Shown here in pieces: positions 8,677 through 16,874 of a DNA stretch of 39,098 nucleotides. The stretch is taken from the NCBI GenBank assembly GCA_028281525.1, contig JANQJR010000023.1, positions 1 to 39,098 of the forward strand. The letters run 5' to 3'. The stretch comes from Magnetovibrio sp. Its GTDB lineage: Bacteria > Pseudomonadota > Alphaproteobacteria > Rhodospirillales > Magnetovibrionaceae. The position numbers and the translations under genes are program-made. The first letter of the stretch is position 1. The number at the start of each line of letters is the position of its first letter. The notes beneath the pieces were generated by a model that made no database searches, was not told the DNA's origin, and worked only from the letters and a program-made list of their open reading frames with translations.

Positions 8677-9427
8677 CCAACGCCAGCCCCAGTCGCTTTT
8701 CGTCTATCGCCGCCTTAAGTGCGCCGCAGTCTCTAATGCCGACATGGTGCGTCGCATTTCCCTCGTGGCCGAAAAAAGGACGCAGCAAGTTACGATAGAC
8801 CACCAGACGATCCATGCCACCATATTTTACGATAAAATCAATAACCTGAAATCCAGCAGCCATCAGGCTTTTCAAACTATAAAAATTCATGGGTGAACAG
8901 GTGGCCATCAAGTGCGTATAGCCGGTACAGGCTGCATAGCGCGTCCGAATTTCATTCATAAAACGGTGAATATGGCGTCCTCTATATTGTTTGATGATGC
9001 CTGAACCATCGAAATGCGCCACGCGAAGCTGCTCATCAGTTGACAAACCGGCCGAACTGCCGAGATTGTCGGCATCTCGCATAGGGAAAGAAAGTACTGT
9101 GTATCCCACCAACCGATCGCCTGCAAAGGCCCCGAGCGTACGACCGCGTTGCGTTATGTGTGCGGCCATGAACTCCTTCGTATCCGGTCTTAGCAAATGT
9201 GGATGCGGCAAGGTTTGGACGATCTCCAGGTGGGTTTCGAATAATCGGTTCAGATCGTTCTCGGTTAGAAACTTGAGAGTGATACCCGCGTGCTCAGCAT
9301 CCTCCGGTTCTCTATGAGTTCCGGATTCCATATTAAGTACGCCAGCCTCGTCAAATGGCCAAGGGGGTGGCACTCGGGGTGTTGGGTCGGTGAACGCTGT
9401 CGTCTCCACAATATTTCTTTCGTACAA
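8615..9427 (-). CDS. GNAT-family N-acetyltransferase-like protein
   Basis: Up to 270 aa. A GNAT-like core is seen at about residues 50-215, including AGDRLVGYTVLSF (beta strand 4 region), GSGIIKQYRGRHIHRFM in the place of the acetyl-CoA-binding loop, and the CSPMNFYSLKSLMAAGFQ segment typical of the C-terminal half. Substrate unknown. The longest frame begins with TTG at 9427; a GTG at residue 7 or ATG at 9331 are alternatives, and I cannot decide because no strong ribosome site is visible. It is the first gene of the minus-strand signalling operon and overlaps the binding-protein gene. Confidence 0.72.
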   Translation of the reverse strand: MYERNIVETTAFTDPTPRVPPPWPFDEAGVLNMESGTHREPEDAEHAGITLKFLTENDLNRLFETHLEIVQTLPHPHLLRPDTKEFMAAHITQRGRTLGAFAGDRLVGYTVLSFPMRDADNLGSSAGLSTDEQLRVAHFDGSGIIKQYRGRHIHRFMNEIRTRYAACTGYTHLMATCSPMNFYSLKSLMAAGFQVIDFIVKYGGMDRLVVYRNLLRPFFGHEGNATHHVGIRDCGALKAAIDEKRLGLALGEKHGETTIVFTEANTARNL

Positions 9428-9982
9428 ATAATAATGAATTCATGGAATAATTGTCATATTCCTCCGATTTTCCATTCAGTGCAACCGGGTTAGAATGGGG
9501 CATTACCCTCAATAATATTATTATTAAGAAGCAACGAGGAAATTTTAATTCGCGAGATTTTTTACCGCAGCAATAACGGAGAAATCTTATTCCGTTGGAA
9601 TAAGTATAAAACGGGAATTAGACAAAGCTGTAGGCCACTCTCGTTTTTTACTTAATTTAGCGGAGATTCGTTATGGTCAGCAAGGTTCCAGTTCTAAGCC
9701 CCATACACCGGCGACTTTAACTCTCCGCTGCTGTTGGGTAACAAACACGCTTCCGAATTTCACCGTGGCCTTGTCATTGCTCCACTGTCGAAAGAGGCAA
9801 TCTGATCGTGAAGGATGGAAAGCTGCACTAAAATGCGTTCGCCATAACCTTGGGTGAGCATAGCGGCATCTGGGTCTTACGCCCGTTCGGCGGAGGTGAT
9901 TGCTTTCAAAAAGAGAACATTGGTATGACGGGCCTCAATAACCTGTCTCGCCGACCGGTTCCAAAAGCATTTGCGCAGCTCG
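9428..9982. other. 555-base intergenic region with palindromes and possible gene remnant
   Basis: This gap lies between the end of the nir operon and the start of the signalling operon. The part at 9430-9660 is AT-rich, with AATAATATTATT at 9511-9522 and a perfect inverted repeat CTTATTCC-gtt-GGAATAAG at 9586-9604; it probably holds the promoter for the acetyltransferase operon. At 9760-9981 the minus strand reads like coding sequence broken by an internal stop, a possible decayed gene I cannot name. Confidence 0.4.
9586..9604. promoter_or_regulatory. Perfect 8-bp inverted repeat, operator-like
   Basis: CTTATTCC and GGAATAAG are separated by three bases. No T-run follows on either strand, so a binding site for a dimeric regulator is more likely than a terminator. 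It lies 160-180 bases upstream of the acetyltransferase operon. Confidence 0.35.
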
Positions 9983-10747
9983 CTAAACTCCTAACTGTTC
10001 GATCACCAGATCGATCATGGCGGCGTCAGCACCGATGGGACCAAGGTAGTGGATATTGTTCCTGTTGGGCGCTTTGCCGATGGCTTCCGGGATATCATCC
10101 TGGGCGTGCGACCCTTCGGCTGCAAACAAACCGACGACATAAATTCTTCCGCGCAAAGACGGCAGCACCTTGCCGATATGGGGAAACTGGTCCAGATATG
10201 CGGTTTCAACCGACCGGAAAACACGTTGAGTCCGCAGGTCTCTCGCATGCCGTTCGGTCGTTCGAAACGAGGCGTCGCTGGCGGTCGAACCATGTCCGAC
10301 AATCAAAACCGTTACGTCCGTATCCAAAAAACCGTCGTCTGTAACCGTTCGCTGGATGCGGCGGCTGATCAAATTGACCATACCAGACGACAACCCGATG
10401 GGTTGCTCGTAGGACACGTGTTGCCCTTTCAAGCAGGCCTGTTCGATTTTTTCGGGAATGATCCGCTGGGTGAACATACCGTCGCACATGAACATCGGCA
10501 CGACATGGACCGGCTGTTCACCGAAACGGGCCATGGCCTGATCAAGTGACGGGGCGCCGTAAAGTACGGCCGCTTCGACACTGCCGAATTTACCGCTCGC
10601 CCGCAATTGCGCCGCCTGCTCGAGAAGCTGCTTGTTCGGGCCGATGCACCGTTCGGAACCGTGACCGACCAGAAGAAGTCCCCGGTTTCGCCAGGAAAAC
10701 GGATCAGTGGCTGGTGCCCGCCGAGAAGTTGATCTTATTGTAGACAT
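9983..10747 (-). CDS. CbiX/SirB-type sirohydrochlorin chelatase in nir operon
   Basis: A 254-aa protein with two CbiX-like halves. Each begins with the GHGS metal-binding histidine motif: LLLVGHGSER near residues 24-33 and VLIVGHGST near 147-155. In the second half the other histidine element is intact (EGSHAQDDIPEAI), while in the first half the matching position reads GMFTQRIIPE, with Phe in place of His. The family inserts Co or Fe into sirohydrochlorin. In this operon the likely job is iron insertion to give siroheme, the substrate of NirDLGH. The gene overlaps the end of nirN by 44 bases and is last in the operon. Confidence 0.85.
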   Translation of the reverse strand: MSTIRSTSRRAPATDPFSWRNRGLLLVGHGSERCIGPNKQLLEQAAQLRASGKFGSVEAAVLYGAPSLDQAMARFGEQPVHVVPMFMCDGMFTQRIIPEKIEQACLKGQHVSYEQPIGLSSGMVNLISRRIQRTVTDDGFLDTDVTVLIVGHGSTASDASFRTTERHARDLRTQRVFRSVETAYLDQFPHIGKVLPSLRGRIYVVGLFAAEGSHAQDDIPEAIGKAPNRNNIHYLGPIGADAAMIDLVIEQLGV

Positions 10748-12275
10748 TGTATTTGCCTGAGGGCTTTTTCATCGGGATACGCTTCACTTCTACGAGCGTT
10801 TTGTCGTCGTAGATCACCAAAGCACCGTCCATTTCCCAGATACTGACGAGAGCGTGGGAACCGTCTCGGGTATACTCAACATGCGCCGCCGTCTTGCCTG
10901 GTTTGGGCCTGAGCGTCTTGACGATTTCCAGCGTGCGTTTGTCGATCACGTGCATGGCGTCGCGGTGTTTGCCGAAAAACACATCGACCCAGGCGTAGTG
11001 GGAGTTTTCATGGGAGCGCATGAAGAAACCGGGACCCAGCGTCTCGATGCGTTTGACCGTTTTCCAGGTTTCCATGTCGATGACACTGACCGCGTTTTCC
11101 TTGAGGTGGGGTGTCGCCATCACTTCGCGGCCCTTGTATTCAAAAATGATTCCCGATCCCAAATGCGGCATGCTGGACAGCTCCAGATCCGAGACCTTTT
11201 TCTTCACGTCCAGATTGACCACCTGGCCATTCTTGGCGTTGCGCGCCGCGCCCATCACTGCGGAATAGGCCTGGTCGAAAAAGAAATCGTCCATGAAGTC
11301 GTCGATCTTGATGCGCCGGATGCCGAACGGCTGCTCGTGCTGGACGACGGCTTCGACCTGATCCTTGCGGTAATTGTGTACGAAGTTCCCGTAAATGGGT
11401 TCCGCATCAGGATCGTAGGACAGCTCCCAGATTTCCTTGATATCTTTCATGGCGACGATGAAACTCTGGCGTGGCCGGGCGTTGTATACGGCACTGACCC
11501 GGGACGTCTTGCCATTTTCGTCAGAGGCTTTGACGATGCGGAAAGGTGAGAGGTCTTCCGCATTCAAGATGACGATCGAATGGGGCAGGAAGTTGCCGGC
11601 CATGACCCATTTCCCATCGGACGAGACGGCGATATTTCGCGTGTTAATTCCGGCGCGGATTTCGGCCACGGGTTGTAGGGTATAAAGATCGTATTTGCTG
11701 ACCCAGCCGTCACGCGAGCCGAAATAGACAAACCGGCCGTCCGGCGAATACTTGGCGCCACCGTGGAGCGCGTAGCGGGACGGGAACCGCCAGAGTGATT
11801 CGAAACTGTCTCCGTCCAGGATGGTCACGTGGTGATCGCCCGTCTCGACGACGGTGAACAGATTCAGCGGATCGGACGAATGCACCGGTTTGTCGCCAAG
11901 TGACGACACCGCGTTGTGCACGACATGAGTCTCAAACATCTGGTCCATGCCCCACTCGGGGATGTGATCAAGACGCGTGTAGACGTACGCCGCCACGTCG
12001 GCGATCTGTTTTTCATCAAGCGTTTCGGAAAAGGCCGGCATCTGGGTTGCCGGACGACCGTTGGCGATGACCGTGAGCGCTTTTTTCTTGCGCAAGCGGC
12101 GCAGGTTCTCGGGCAAGAGCGCCGGACCGATCCGGCCCAACCGGTCATCTCCGTGACAGGCCGCACAGTGTTGCTGGTAGACGATCTGACCGTTCGCGGT
12201 GTCACCAGCCCACGCAGGAGAACCGGATGCCAGAAGAGCACCGCTTAGCAGCGCAACAAGTTTAAGCCGCAACAT
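10704..12275 (-). CDS. nirN: NirN, cytochrome c plus d1-type propeller (dihydro-heme d1 dehydrogenase)
   Basis: About 523 aa. A Sec signal peptide (about 1-23, cleaving after AWA) is followed by a cytochrome c domain with CAACH at residues 37-41 and a C-terminal cd1-type eight-bladed propeller. It is a paralogue of NirS; in Pseudomonas NirN performs the last oxidation step of heme d1 synthesis in the periplasm. I call it NirN rather than a second NirS because it sits among the biosynthesis genes after nirJ and diverges from the NirS-type HPGPGANW region. The ATG at 12275 fits the signal peptide and overlaps the nirJ stop by 14 bases; longer upstream frames are unlikely. Confidence 0.9.
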   Translation of the reverse strand: MLRLKLVALLSGALLASGSPAWAGDTANGQIVYQQHCAACHGDDRLGRIGPALLPENLRRLRKKKALTVIANGRPATQMPAFSETLDEKQIADVAAYVYTRLDHIPEWGMDQMFETHVVHNAVSSLGDKPVHSSDPLNLFTVVETGDHHVTILDGDSFESLWRFPSRYALHGGAKYSPDGRFVYFGSRDGWVSKYDLYTLQPVAEIRAGINTRNIAVSSDGKWVMAGNFLPHSIVILNAEDLSPFRIVKASDENGKTSRVSAVYNARPRQSFIVAMKDIKEIWELSYDPDAEPIYGNFVHNYRKDQVEAVVQHEQPFGIRRIKIDDFMDDFFFDQAYSAVMGAARNAKNGQVVNLDVKKKVSDLELSSMPHLGSGIIFEYKGREVMATPHLKENAVSVIDMETWKTVKRIETLGPGFFMRSHENSHYAWVDVFFGKHRDAMHVIDKRTLEIVKTLRPKPGKTAAHVEYTRDGSHALVSIWEMDGALVIYDDKTLVEVKRIPMKKPSGKYNVYNKINFSAGTSH

Positions 12276-13461
12276 GGCGTTTACTTCGATACGGGGTTGT
12301 CTCAACACGATCATTTTCTGTTGCGCAACCGATCTCCTCGTCGGTGAGATAGCAGGCCGGGTCCTCGGCCCACGGATCATCCGTCACCTGCAGGGCGCGT
12401 ACCCGGGTATTGCCGTTGCAGATGGCCATATATTGACACTGGCCGCAGCGTCCCGTGACCTGGCGCGGATGCTGTTTCAGGCCGGCCATGATCGGGTCGG
12501 ATGTGTCCATCCAGATTTCTGAGAACGGACGCTCCTTGACGTTACCGAGGTCGTAGTGCCACCACATGGTATCGGGATGCACATTTCCCAGATTGTCGAT
12601 ATTGGCCACATTGACGCCCGATGCGTTGCCGCCCCATTGCTCGAGCTTACCGCGCATGTGTTTTTCTGCTTCCGGGTGGTTTTTCCGGATCCAGTGCAGC
12701 AGATAGACGCCGTCGGCATCGTTGTTGCCGGTCACGAAATCCCGCTCGCGACCTTCGCGTACATCATTCAGCGCAGTTTCGAACAAGATGTCCATCGCGC
12801 GGCGGGTCACTTCGCGGTGCGCGTCGTCCATGCGGTTGGTGTTGCCCCGGCCAGCATAGTTCAGATGCGACAGGTAGAACTTGTCGATGTCTTCTTCGTC
12901 CATCAGCTTGAGCAGTGCCGGGAGCTCAGAAGCATTGTCCATGGTCATGGTGAATCGCAGCCCGACCTTGATGCCGTTCTCACGGCATAGACGTGCGCCC
13001 TTGAGTGAAGCCTCAAATGCGCCGTCCATGCGGCGGAAGGCATCATGCGTTGCGCCGATGCCGTCAAGGCTGATCCCCACATAGTCGTATCCAATCGCGG
13101 CGATGTCATCGATATTGGACTCATCGATCAGGGTGCCGTTGGTCGACAGTGCGGTATAGAAACCCATCTCCTTGGCGCGCCTTGACACGTCGAAAATATC
13201 CGGTCTCAACAACGGCTCGCCACCGGACAGGATCAGTACCGGCACCCGGAAAGCCTTCAGGTCATCCATCACCGTATGGACCTGTGCTGTAGACAATTCA
13301 CCCGGGAAGTCTGTGTCAGCCGATAGGGCGTAGCAGTGTTTGCAATTCAGGTTGCACCGGCGGATCAGGTTCCAGATGACCACAGGCCCCGGTGGGTTAC
13401 GTCTCGGCCCGACGGGTGTGGGCTTCACAAGTTCTTTCATGAACTGACTGATTCTGAACAT
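12262..13461 (-). CDS. nirJ: NirJ, radical SAM heme d1 biosynthesis enzyme
   Basis: A 399-aa radical SAM protein. The CxxxCxxC cluster motif is at residues 36-43 (CNLNCKHC), and a cysteine-rich SPASM-type C-terminus (CGQCQYMAICNG, then further Cys) should bind an auxiliary Fe-S cluster. NirJ removes the propionate side chains from didecarboxysiroheme on the way to heme d1. Length and both cluster regions match the family. It is 13 bases downstream of nirH with a TAGGA ribosome site, and overlaps the start of nirN. Confidence 0.95.
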   Translation of the reverse strand: MFRISQFMKELVKPTPVGPRRNPPGPVVIWNLIRRCNLNCKHCYALSADTDFPGELSTAQVHTVMDDLKAFRVPVLILSGGEPLLRPDIFDVSRRAKEMGFYTALSTNGTLIDESNIDDIAAIGYDYVGISLDGIGATHDAFRRMDGAFEASLKGARLCRENGIKVGLRFTMTMDNASELPALLKLMDEEDIDKFYLSHLNYAGRGNTNRMDDAHREVTRRAMDILFETALNDVREGRERDFVTGNNDADGVYLLHWIRKNHPEAEKHMRGKLEQWGGNASGVNVANIDNLGNVHPDTMWWHYDLGNVKERPFSEIWMDTSDPIMAGLKQHPRQVTGRCGQCQYMAICNGNTRVRALQVTDDPWAEDPACYLTDEEIGCATENDRVETTPYRSKRHVAA

Positions 13462-13474
13462 CGAACTGTCCTAT

Positions 13475-13966
13475 TCAGGCGACCAGCCGGAGACCGGTCT
13501 TTTTCAAAATTCGGGTGCTGTAAAGAATCTCATGCGCCCCGAGGCTGTCGCCGAGCAGCAACTCCACGACTTTCGCCTTCTCCTCGACTTCCGCACGGCT
13601 GCGGCCGTGGATCATGGCGAACAGGTTGTAGGGCCAGTCCGGCAGATGACGCGGTCGGTGGTAACAGTGCGAGACGAAATCGAGCGCCCCGATGTCCTTG
13701 CCCGCCCGTTGGATGTCGGCATCGCGAACATCCCATACGGACATGCCGTTGGCCGAGAACCCAAGGCGGTAATGGTTAGGCACCGCCCCAATACGGCGGA
13801 TGATACCACTGTCGAGCATGCGCCGGACCCGGGCCATGACGTCGTCAGCATCCAGCCCAAGGCGTTTGGCTAGGTCATGGTACGGACGCGGGACAAGCGG
13901 CAGGCCGCCCTGCGTGGCCTTGATGATCAGCCGGTCTACGGTGTCGATGAGGGGCTTGTCACTCAT
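13475..13966 (-). CDS. nirH: NirH, siroheme decarboxylase subunit (Lrp/AsnC-like)
   Basis: A 163-aa protein with an N-terminal Lrp/AsnC-type winged-helix region (about 5-65) and a ferredoxin-like second domain. The motif SHCYHRPRHLPDWPYNLFAM closely matches the corresponding stretch in NirL, so these two form one subfamily pair. Together the four Lrp-like Nir proteins decarboxylate siroheme to 12,18-didecarboxysiroheme; they are enzymes, not regulators. Assigned as NirH because it is fourth in the order D-L-G-H and just before nirJ, as in Pseudomonas aeruginosa. Its ATG overlaps the nirG stop (ATGA). Confidence 0.9.
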   Translation of the reverse strand: MSDKPLIDTVDRLIIKATQGGLPLVPRPYHDLAKRLGLDADDVMARVRRMLDSGIIRRIGAVPNHYRLGFSANGMSVWDVRDADIQRAGKDIGALDFVSHCYHRPRHLPDWPYNLFAMIHGRSRAEVEEKAKVVELLLGDSLGAHEILYSTRILKKTGLRLVA

Positions 13967-14406
13967 AGGTCGAACCTCAGGCCGATAAAGTACTCTTCCA
14001 GCTTGGGCATGTTGACGACTTCCAGACCGGTTTCCGCCTCGATCTCGTCAATGACTTCCGAGATCCGTTCCGGTGTTTCCGTGGCCAGCACGAACCACAT
14101 GTTCAGTTTGTGGTCGCGGGCGTAGTTGTGCGCCACTTCGGCATGGGCATTGACGATCTCCGTCACCGCGTCGAAGCGGTGTTCGGGCACGGAAATAGCC
14201 GCCAGCGTCAAGCCGCCGCCAAGGCGTTCGGCATGGTACATGGGGCCAAACCGGCTCAACAGCCCTTGGTCAAGCATGCGCTCCAACCGCGAGATCAACT
14301 CTTCCTCGGAGGTGTCGAGCGTAGCGGCGATTTCGGCATAAGGGTGCTCGGACACGGGAAAGCCGCCTTGAAGTTCATTGATAATCTGGCGGTCAAGCGT
14401 ATCCAT
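13963..14406 (-). CDS. nirG: NirG, siroheme decarboxylase subunit (Lrp/AsnC-like)
   Basis: 147 aa, the usual NirG length, when started at the ATG at 14406 (MDTLDRQIINELQGGFP). A longer frame begins at 14469 but lies within nirL. The stop/start is TGATG, indicating tight translational coupling. The protein has a winged-helix N-terminus and the stretch VAHNYARDHKLNMWFVL, matching the NirD motif with HNY and NxWFV; it therefore pairs with NirD, while NirL pairs with NirH. It acts in siroheme decarboxylation. Confidence 0.9.
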   Translation of the reverse strand: MDTLDRQIINELQGGFPVSEHPYAEIAATLDTSEEELISRLERMLDQGLLSRFGPMYHAERLGGGLTLAAISVPEHRFDAVTEIVNAHAEVAHNYARDHKLNMWFVLATETPERISEVIDEIEAETGLEVVNMPKLEEYFIGLRFDL

Positions 14407-14912
14407 CAGGCGGCCCCGCATTTCAATTCGGGAGCGGCATGATACCGTGCGCCCTTCTGCTTGAAGCACTGGCCGCTGAACAGGATATCGTGCGGACAGT
14501 CCTGCAGTCCCGTTTGCCGATTGAGCCGGTCAAGTTGCCGGCGCACGGTTTTACGGTCCTTGCCATGGATCATGCAAAACAGGTTATAGGGCCAATCCGG
14601 CTGACGGCGCGGCCGTTCGTAACAGAGTGTCACGCAATCGAACTGTATCGCTTTGTGGGCCAGTCCCGGCAGTAACTGGTCGGGCACATCCCAGACAACC
14701 ATTGCATTGGCGCGATATCCCAGTTCCCGATGACGTACGATAACACCGAAGCGTTTGACGACACCGGTGGAAATCAATCGCCGAAGGCGCGATAACACCT
14801 GACCTTCGGACAGACCGAGCCATCGGCCCACTTCGTCATAGGGTCTGGGGCACAGAGGCAAACCATCGGCCAGCGCCCCCAATAACCTTTCGTCTGTTCC
14901 GTCGATCACCAT
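14406..14912 (-). CDS. nirL: NirL, siroheme decarboxylase subunit (Lrp/AsnC-like)
   Basis: 168 aa, close to known NirL. It carries the winged-helix Lrp-like N-terminus (about 5-65) and the LCYERPRRQPDWPYNLFCM motif shared with NirH. The C-terminus is longer than in NirD/NirG and contains several Cys. In well-studied systems NirD and NirL form a heterodimeric decarboxylase related to archaeal/sulfate-reducer AhbA-AhbB. The gene overlaps nirD by 7 bases and nirG by the TGATG junction. Confidence 0.9.
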   Translation of the reverse strand: MVIDGTDERLLGALADGLPLCPRPYDEVGRWLGLSEGQVLSRLRRLISTGVVKRFGVIVRHRELGYRANAMVVWDVPDQLLPGLAHKAIQFDCVTLCYERPRRQPDWPYNLFCMIHGKDRKTVRRQLDRLNRQTGLQDCPHDILFSGQCFKQKGARYHAAPELKCGAA

Positions 14913-15364
14913 TTCAAGTCAAACCCCAAGTCGATATGAAAGGATGTCACCAAAGGAAGGTCGATAACCTTCAGTCCCGTTTGGTTCTCGATTTCCTTGA
15001 GCACGTCTTTGACGCCTTGTTCATCCGGCGCGGTCACCACGAACCACAGATTGAGGCTGTGTTCGCGCTCGTAATTGTGATTGACGGCCTCGAAACTGTT
15101 GACGATTTCGGCAACCTCGCGAAGACGGTTTTTCGGTACTTTCATCGCCGCCAATGTGCTGGCGCCAACCGTCTGAGGTTTGACAACGGCACCGACACGG
15201 CTGACGACATTGCGATTTTGCAAATTGCCCAACGTCTCAAGCAGCTCTTCCTCTGTGATGCCGACGCATCCCGCAATCCGGTCGTAAGGTCTCGGTTCCA
15301 ACGGGAAATCCCGCTGGTAGTCGTTTAAGATTTTTTCTTCCAGAGAACTCAGATCTGCGCTCAT
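14906..15364 (-). CDS. nirD: NirD, siroheme decarboxylase subunit (Lrp/AsnC-like)
   Basis: 152 aa with Lrp/AsnC fold. The motif VNHNYEREHSLNLWFVV marks the NirD/NirG type. NirD and NirL are sometimes fused in one polypeptide in other bacteria; here they are separate genes overlapping by 7 bases. The start overlaps the nirF stop in an ATGA junction. Cytoplasmic; acts on siroheme. Confidence 0.92.
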   Translation of the reverse strand: MSADLSSLEEKILNDYQRDFPLEPRPYDRIAGCVGITEEELLETLGNLQNRNVVSRVGAVVKPQTVGASTLAAMKVPKNRLREVAEIVNSFEAVNHNYEREHSLNLWFVVTAPDEQGVKDVLKEIENQTGLKVIDLPLVTSFHIDLGFDLKW

Positions 15365-16554
15365 AGCCCTGTCCTGTGTGCTCTTGCCGTCAGAAAAATT
15401 CCGCTGGGCTTCTCGGCCTGAATTTCCTTCAGGCGTTCGAACGTGCGGGTGTCGTATACGTCCACCCGATTAGCGTCGCGAACCGACACCCAAACCTGTT
15501 CACCGCGTGGCGTGAACTCCATATGAAGGATCGCCTTGCCGGGCTTGAAGGTTTTGATAATTTTACGCGACGGAACGTCGATGACCTGAAGCGTGTCGTT
15601 GCGCGGATGGGCGAAGTTCACCCACACCTGACGGCCGTCGGGGCGGGCAACCACGAACACGGGTTGACCGTGCACGGAAATGCGTCCGACTTCCTTCCAG
15701 CTCCGCTGATCGACGATCAGCACTTCATGACGGCCGATCGCGGGCAGAAAGATATGATCACCGGCTTTGGCCCAACCTTCCAGGTGGGGCATTTTGTAAA
15801 CGGGCAGTTTTTCTTCTCCCCTGCCGTAACCGTCCAATATGCGCGTGATTCCCTTATCGATCTGCCACAGGTCCAGCTTGGCCAGTCCGTCTTCGCCGAA
15901 TAGACCGGCGACGTAATAACGCCCGTCATCGGTGACCAAAGCGTCGTAAGGCAATTCGCCGGTATTCGTGAACTTGGTGATTTCAGGTGTCCGGCTTTTG
16001 GAAAAATCTGCAATCCAGGTTTCACCGGCGTCATATAGGCTGAAGACAAATTTTTGGCCGGGAATATCGACAAGGCCGATTGTTTTCGACTGCGTTCCGT
16101 CGGCCGAGACGGCCGGAATATCGGCAACCAATTCCAGAGTCTTACTGTCGAAAACTTTAACGCCGCCGGGTTTGTAGTTGGAAACGGCAACCAGCGAACC
16201 GTCCTGAGATATAGCGCCGCCGATGCTGTTGCCGCCTTGAATAATGCGTTTGACAATCTTGCCGGTTAAGATGTCGAGTTTGGTCAGGCCGCCGTCGCGT
16301 CCGAAAATGTAGGCATACCGCTCATCACGCGAATAAACGACGGAAGCATGGCTGAGATCGCCGAATCCTTCGACCCGCCGCAGGACGGTTTGCGTACTGG
16401 TTTCGATAATTTTAACGGAACCGCTGGCGCGTTCGATAATGATGCCGAGGTCGCCTGTTCCGCGCGGTGCCATGCCCGCGTGGGCCCAGCTGGCGACACT
16501 CAACGCCAATCCCGCAATCAACGCGAGGTAAAAGGTTTTGAGATACCTGTTCAT
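15361..16554 (-). CDS. nirF: NirF, heme d1 biosynthesis beta-propeller protein
   Basis: 397 aa. An N-terminal signal peptide (about 1-26, cleaving after AHA) directs it to the periplasm; there is no lipobox cysteine, so it should be soluble as in Paracoccus rather than a lipoprotein as in Pseudomonas. The rest is a cd1-like beta-propeller without a heme c motif. NirF is required for a late step of heme d1 formation (a d1-bound intermediate), working with NirN. Overlaps nirC upstream (4 bases) and nirD downstream (4 bases). Confidence 0.93.
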   Translation of the reverse strand: MNRYLKTFYLALIAGLALSVASWAHAGMAPRGTGDLGIIIERASGSVKIIETSTQTVLRRVEGFGDLSHASVVYSRDERYAYIFGRDGGLTKLDILTGKIVKRIIQGGNSIGGAISQDGSLVAVSNYKPGGVKVFDSKTLELVADIPAVSADGTQSKTIGLVDIPGQKFVFSLYDAGETWIADFSKSRTPEITKFTNTGELPYDALVTDDGRYYVAGLFGEDGLAKLDLWQIDKGITRILDGYGRGEEKLPVYKMPHLEGWAKAGDHIFLPAIGRHEVLIVDQRSWKEVGRISVHGQPVFVVARPDGRQVWVNFAHPRNDTLQVIDVPSRKIIKTFKPGKAILHMEFTPRGEQVWVSVRDANRVDVYDTRTFERLKEIQAEKPSGIFLTARAHRTGL

Positions 16555-16874
16555 TGCTCAAGACCTTTTTTCAGCTGTTCGATAATCCACCGAGCTTCGC
16601 CGTCCTGAAACTGAGAACGCCAGGGTGGCATGGGTGTCCCGGGCAAACCGTCAAGGACAATTGCCGTCAAGACGTCCGTATCCTTGCCTTCCAGATTCTG
16701 CGGCAACAGCGGTGAACCGAGGCCGCCTTTCATGGTCAGACCGTGACAGGACCCGCAATCCTGGATCACGAGATTGAAGAGTTCCGCCTTTCGTTCCGGC
16801 GCCGGCTCCCATTCGGAAGCAAACGCTACGGAAGCGCTCAAAAAAAAAGCCGGAACAAACAGCGGACTACGCAC
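16551..16874 (-). CDS. nirC: NirC, small periplasmic cytochrome c
   Basis: 107 aa with a signal peptide (about 1-19, cleaving after AFA) and one heme c site, CGSCH, at about residues 40-44. A Met in GTPMPPW near residue 82 is the likely sixth ligand. NirC supports heme d1 maturation and can donate electrons to NirS. The start codon is GTG; the gene overlaps the end of nirE by 8 bases. Its size and position match nirC in other nir operons. Confidence 0.88.
   Translation of the reverse strand: MRSPLFVPAFFLSASVAFASEWEPAPERKAELFNLVIQDCGSCHGLTMKGGLGSPLLPQNLEGKDTDVLTAIVLDGLPGTPMPPWRSQFQDGEARWIIEQLKKGLEQ

Noticed and set aside
10704-12275. A second nitrite reductase nirS
   Set aside because: It has a c-heme and a cd1 propeller, but its position after nirJ and its divergence in the active-site HPGPGANW region fit NirN.
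13475-15364. Four Lrp/AsnC transcriptional regulators in a row
   Set aside because: The order, lengths and shared motifs match the siroheme decarboxylase proteins NirD, NirL, NirG and NirH.
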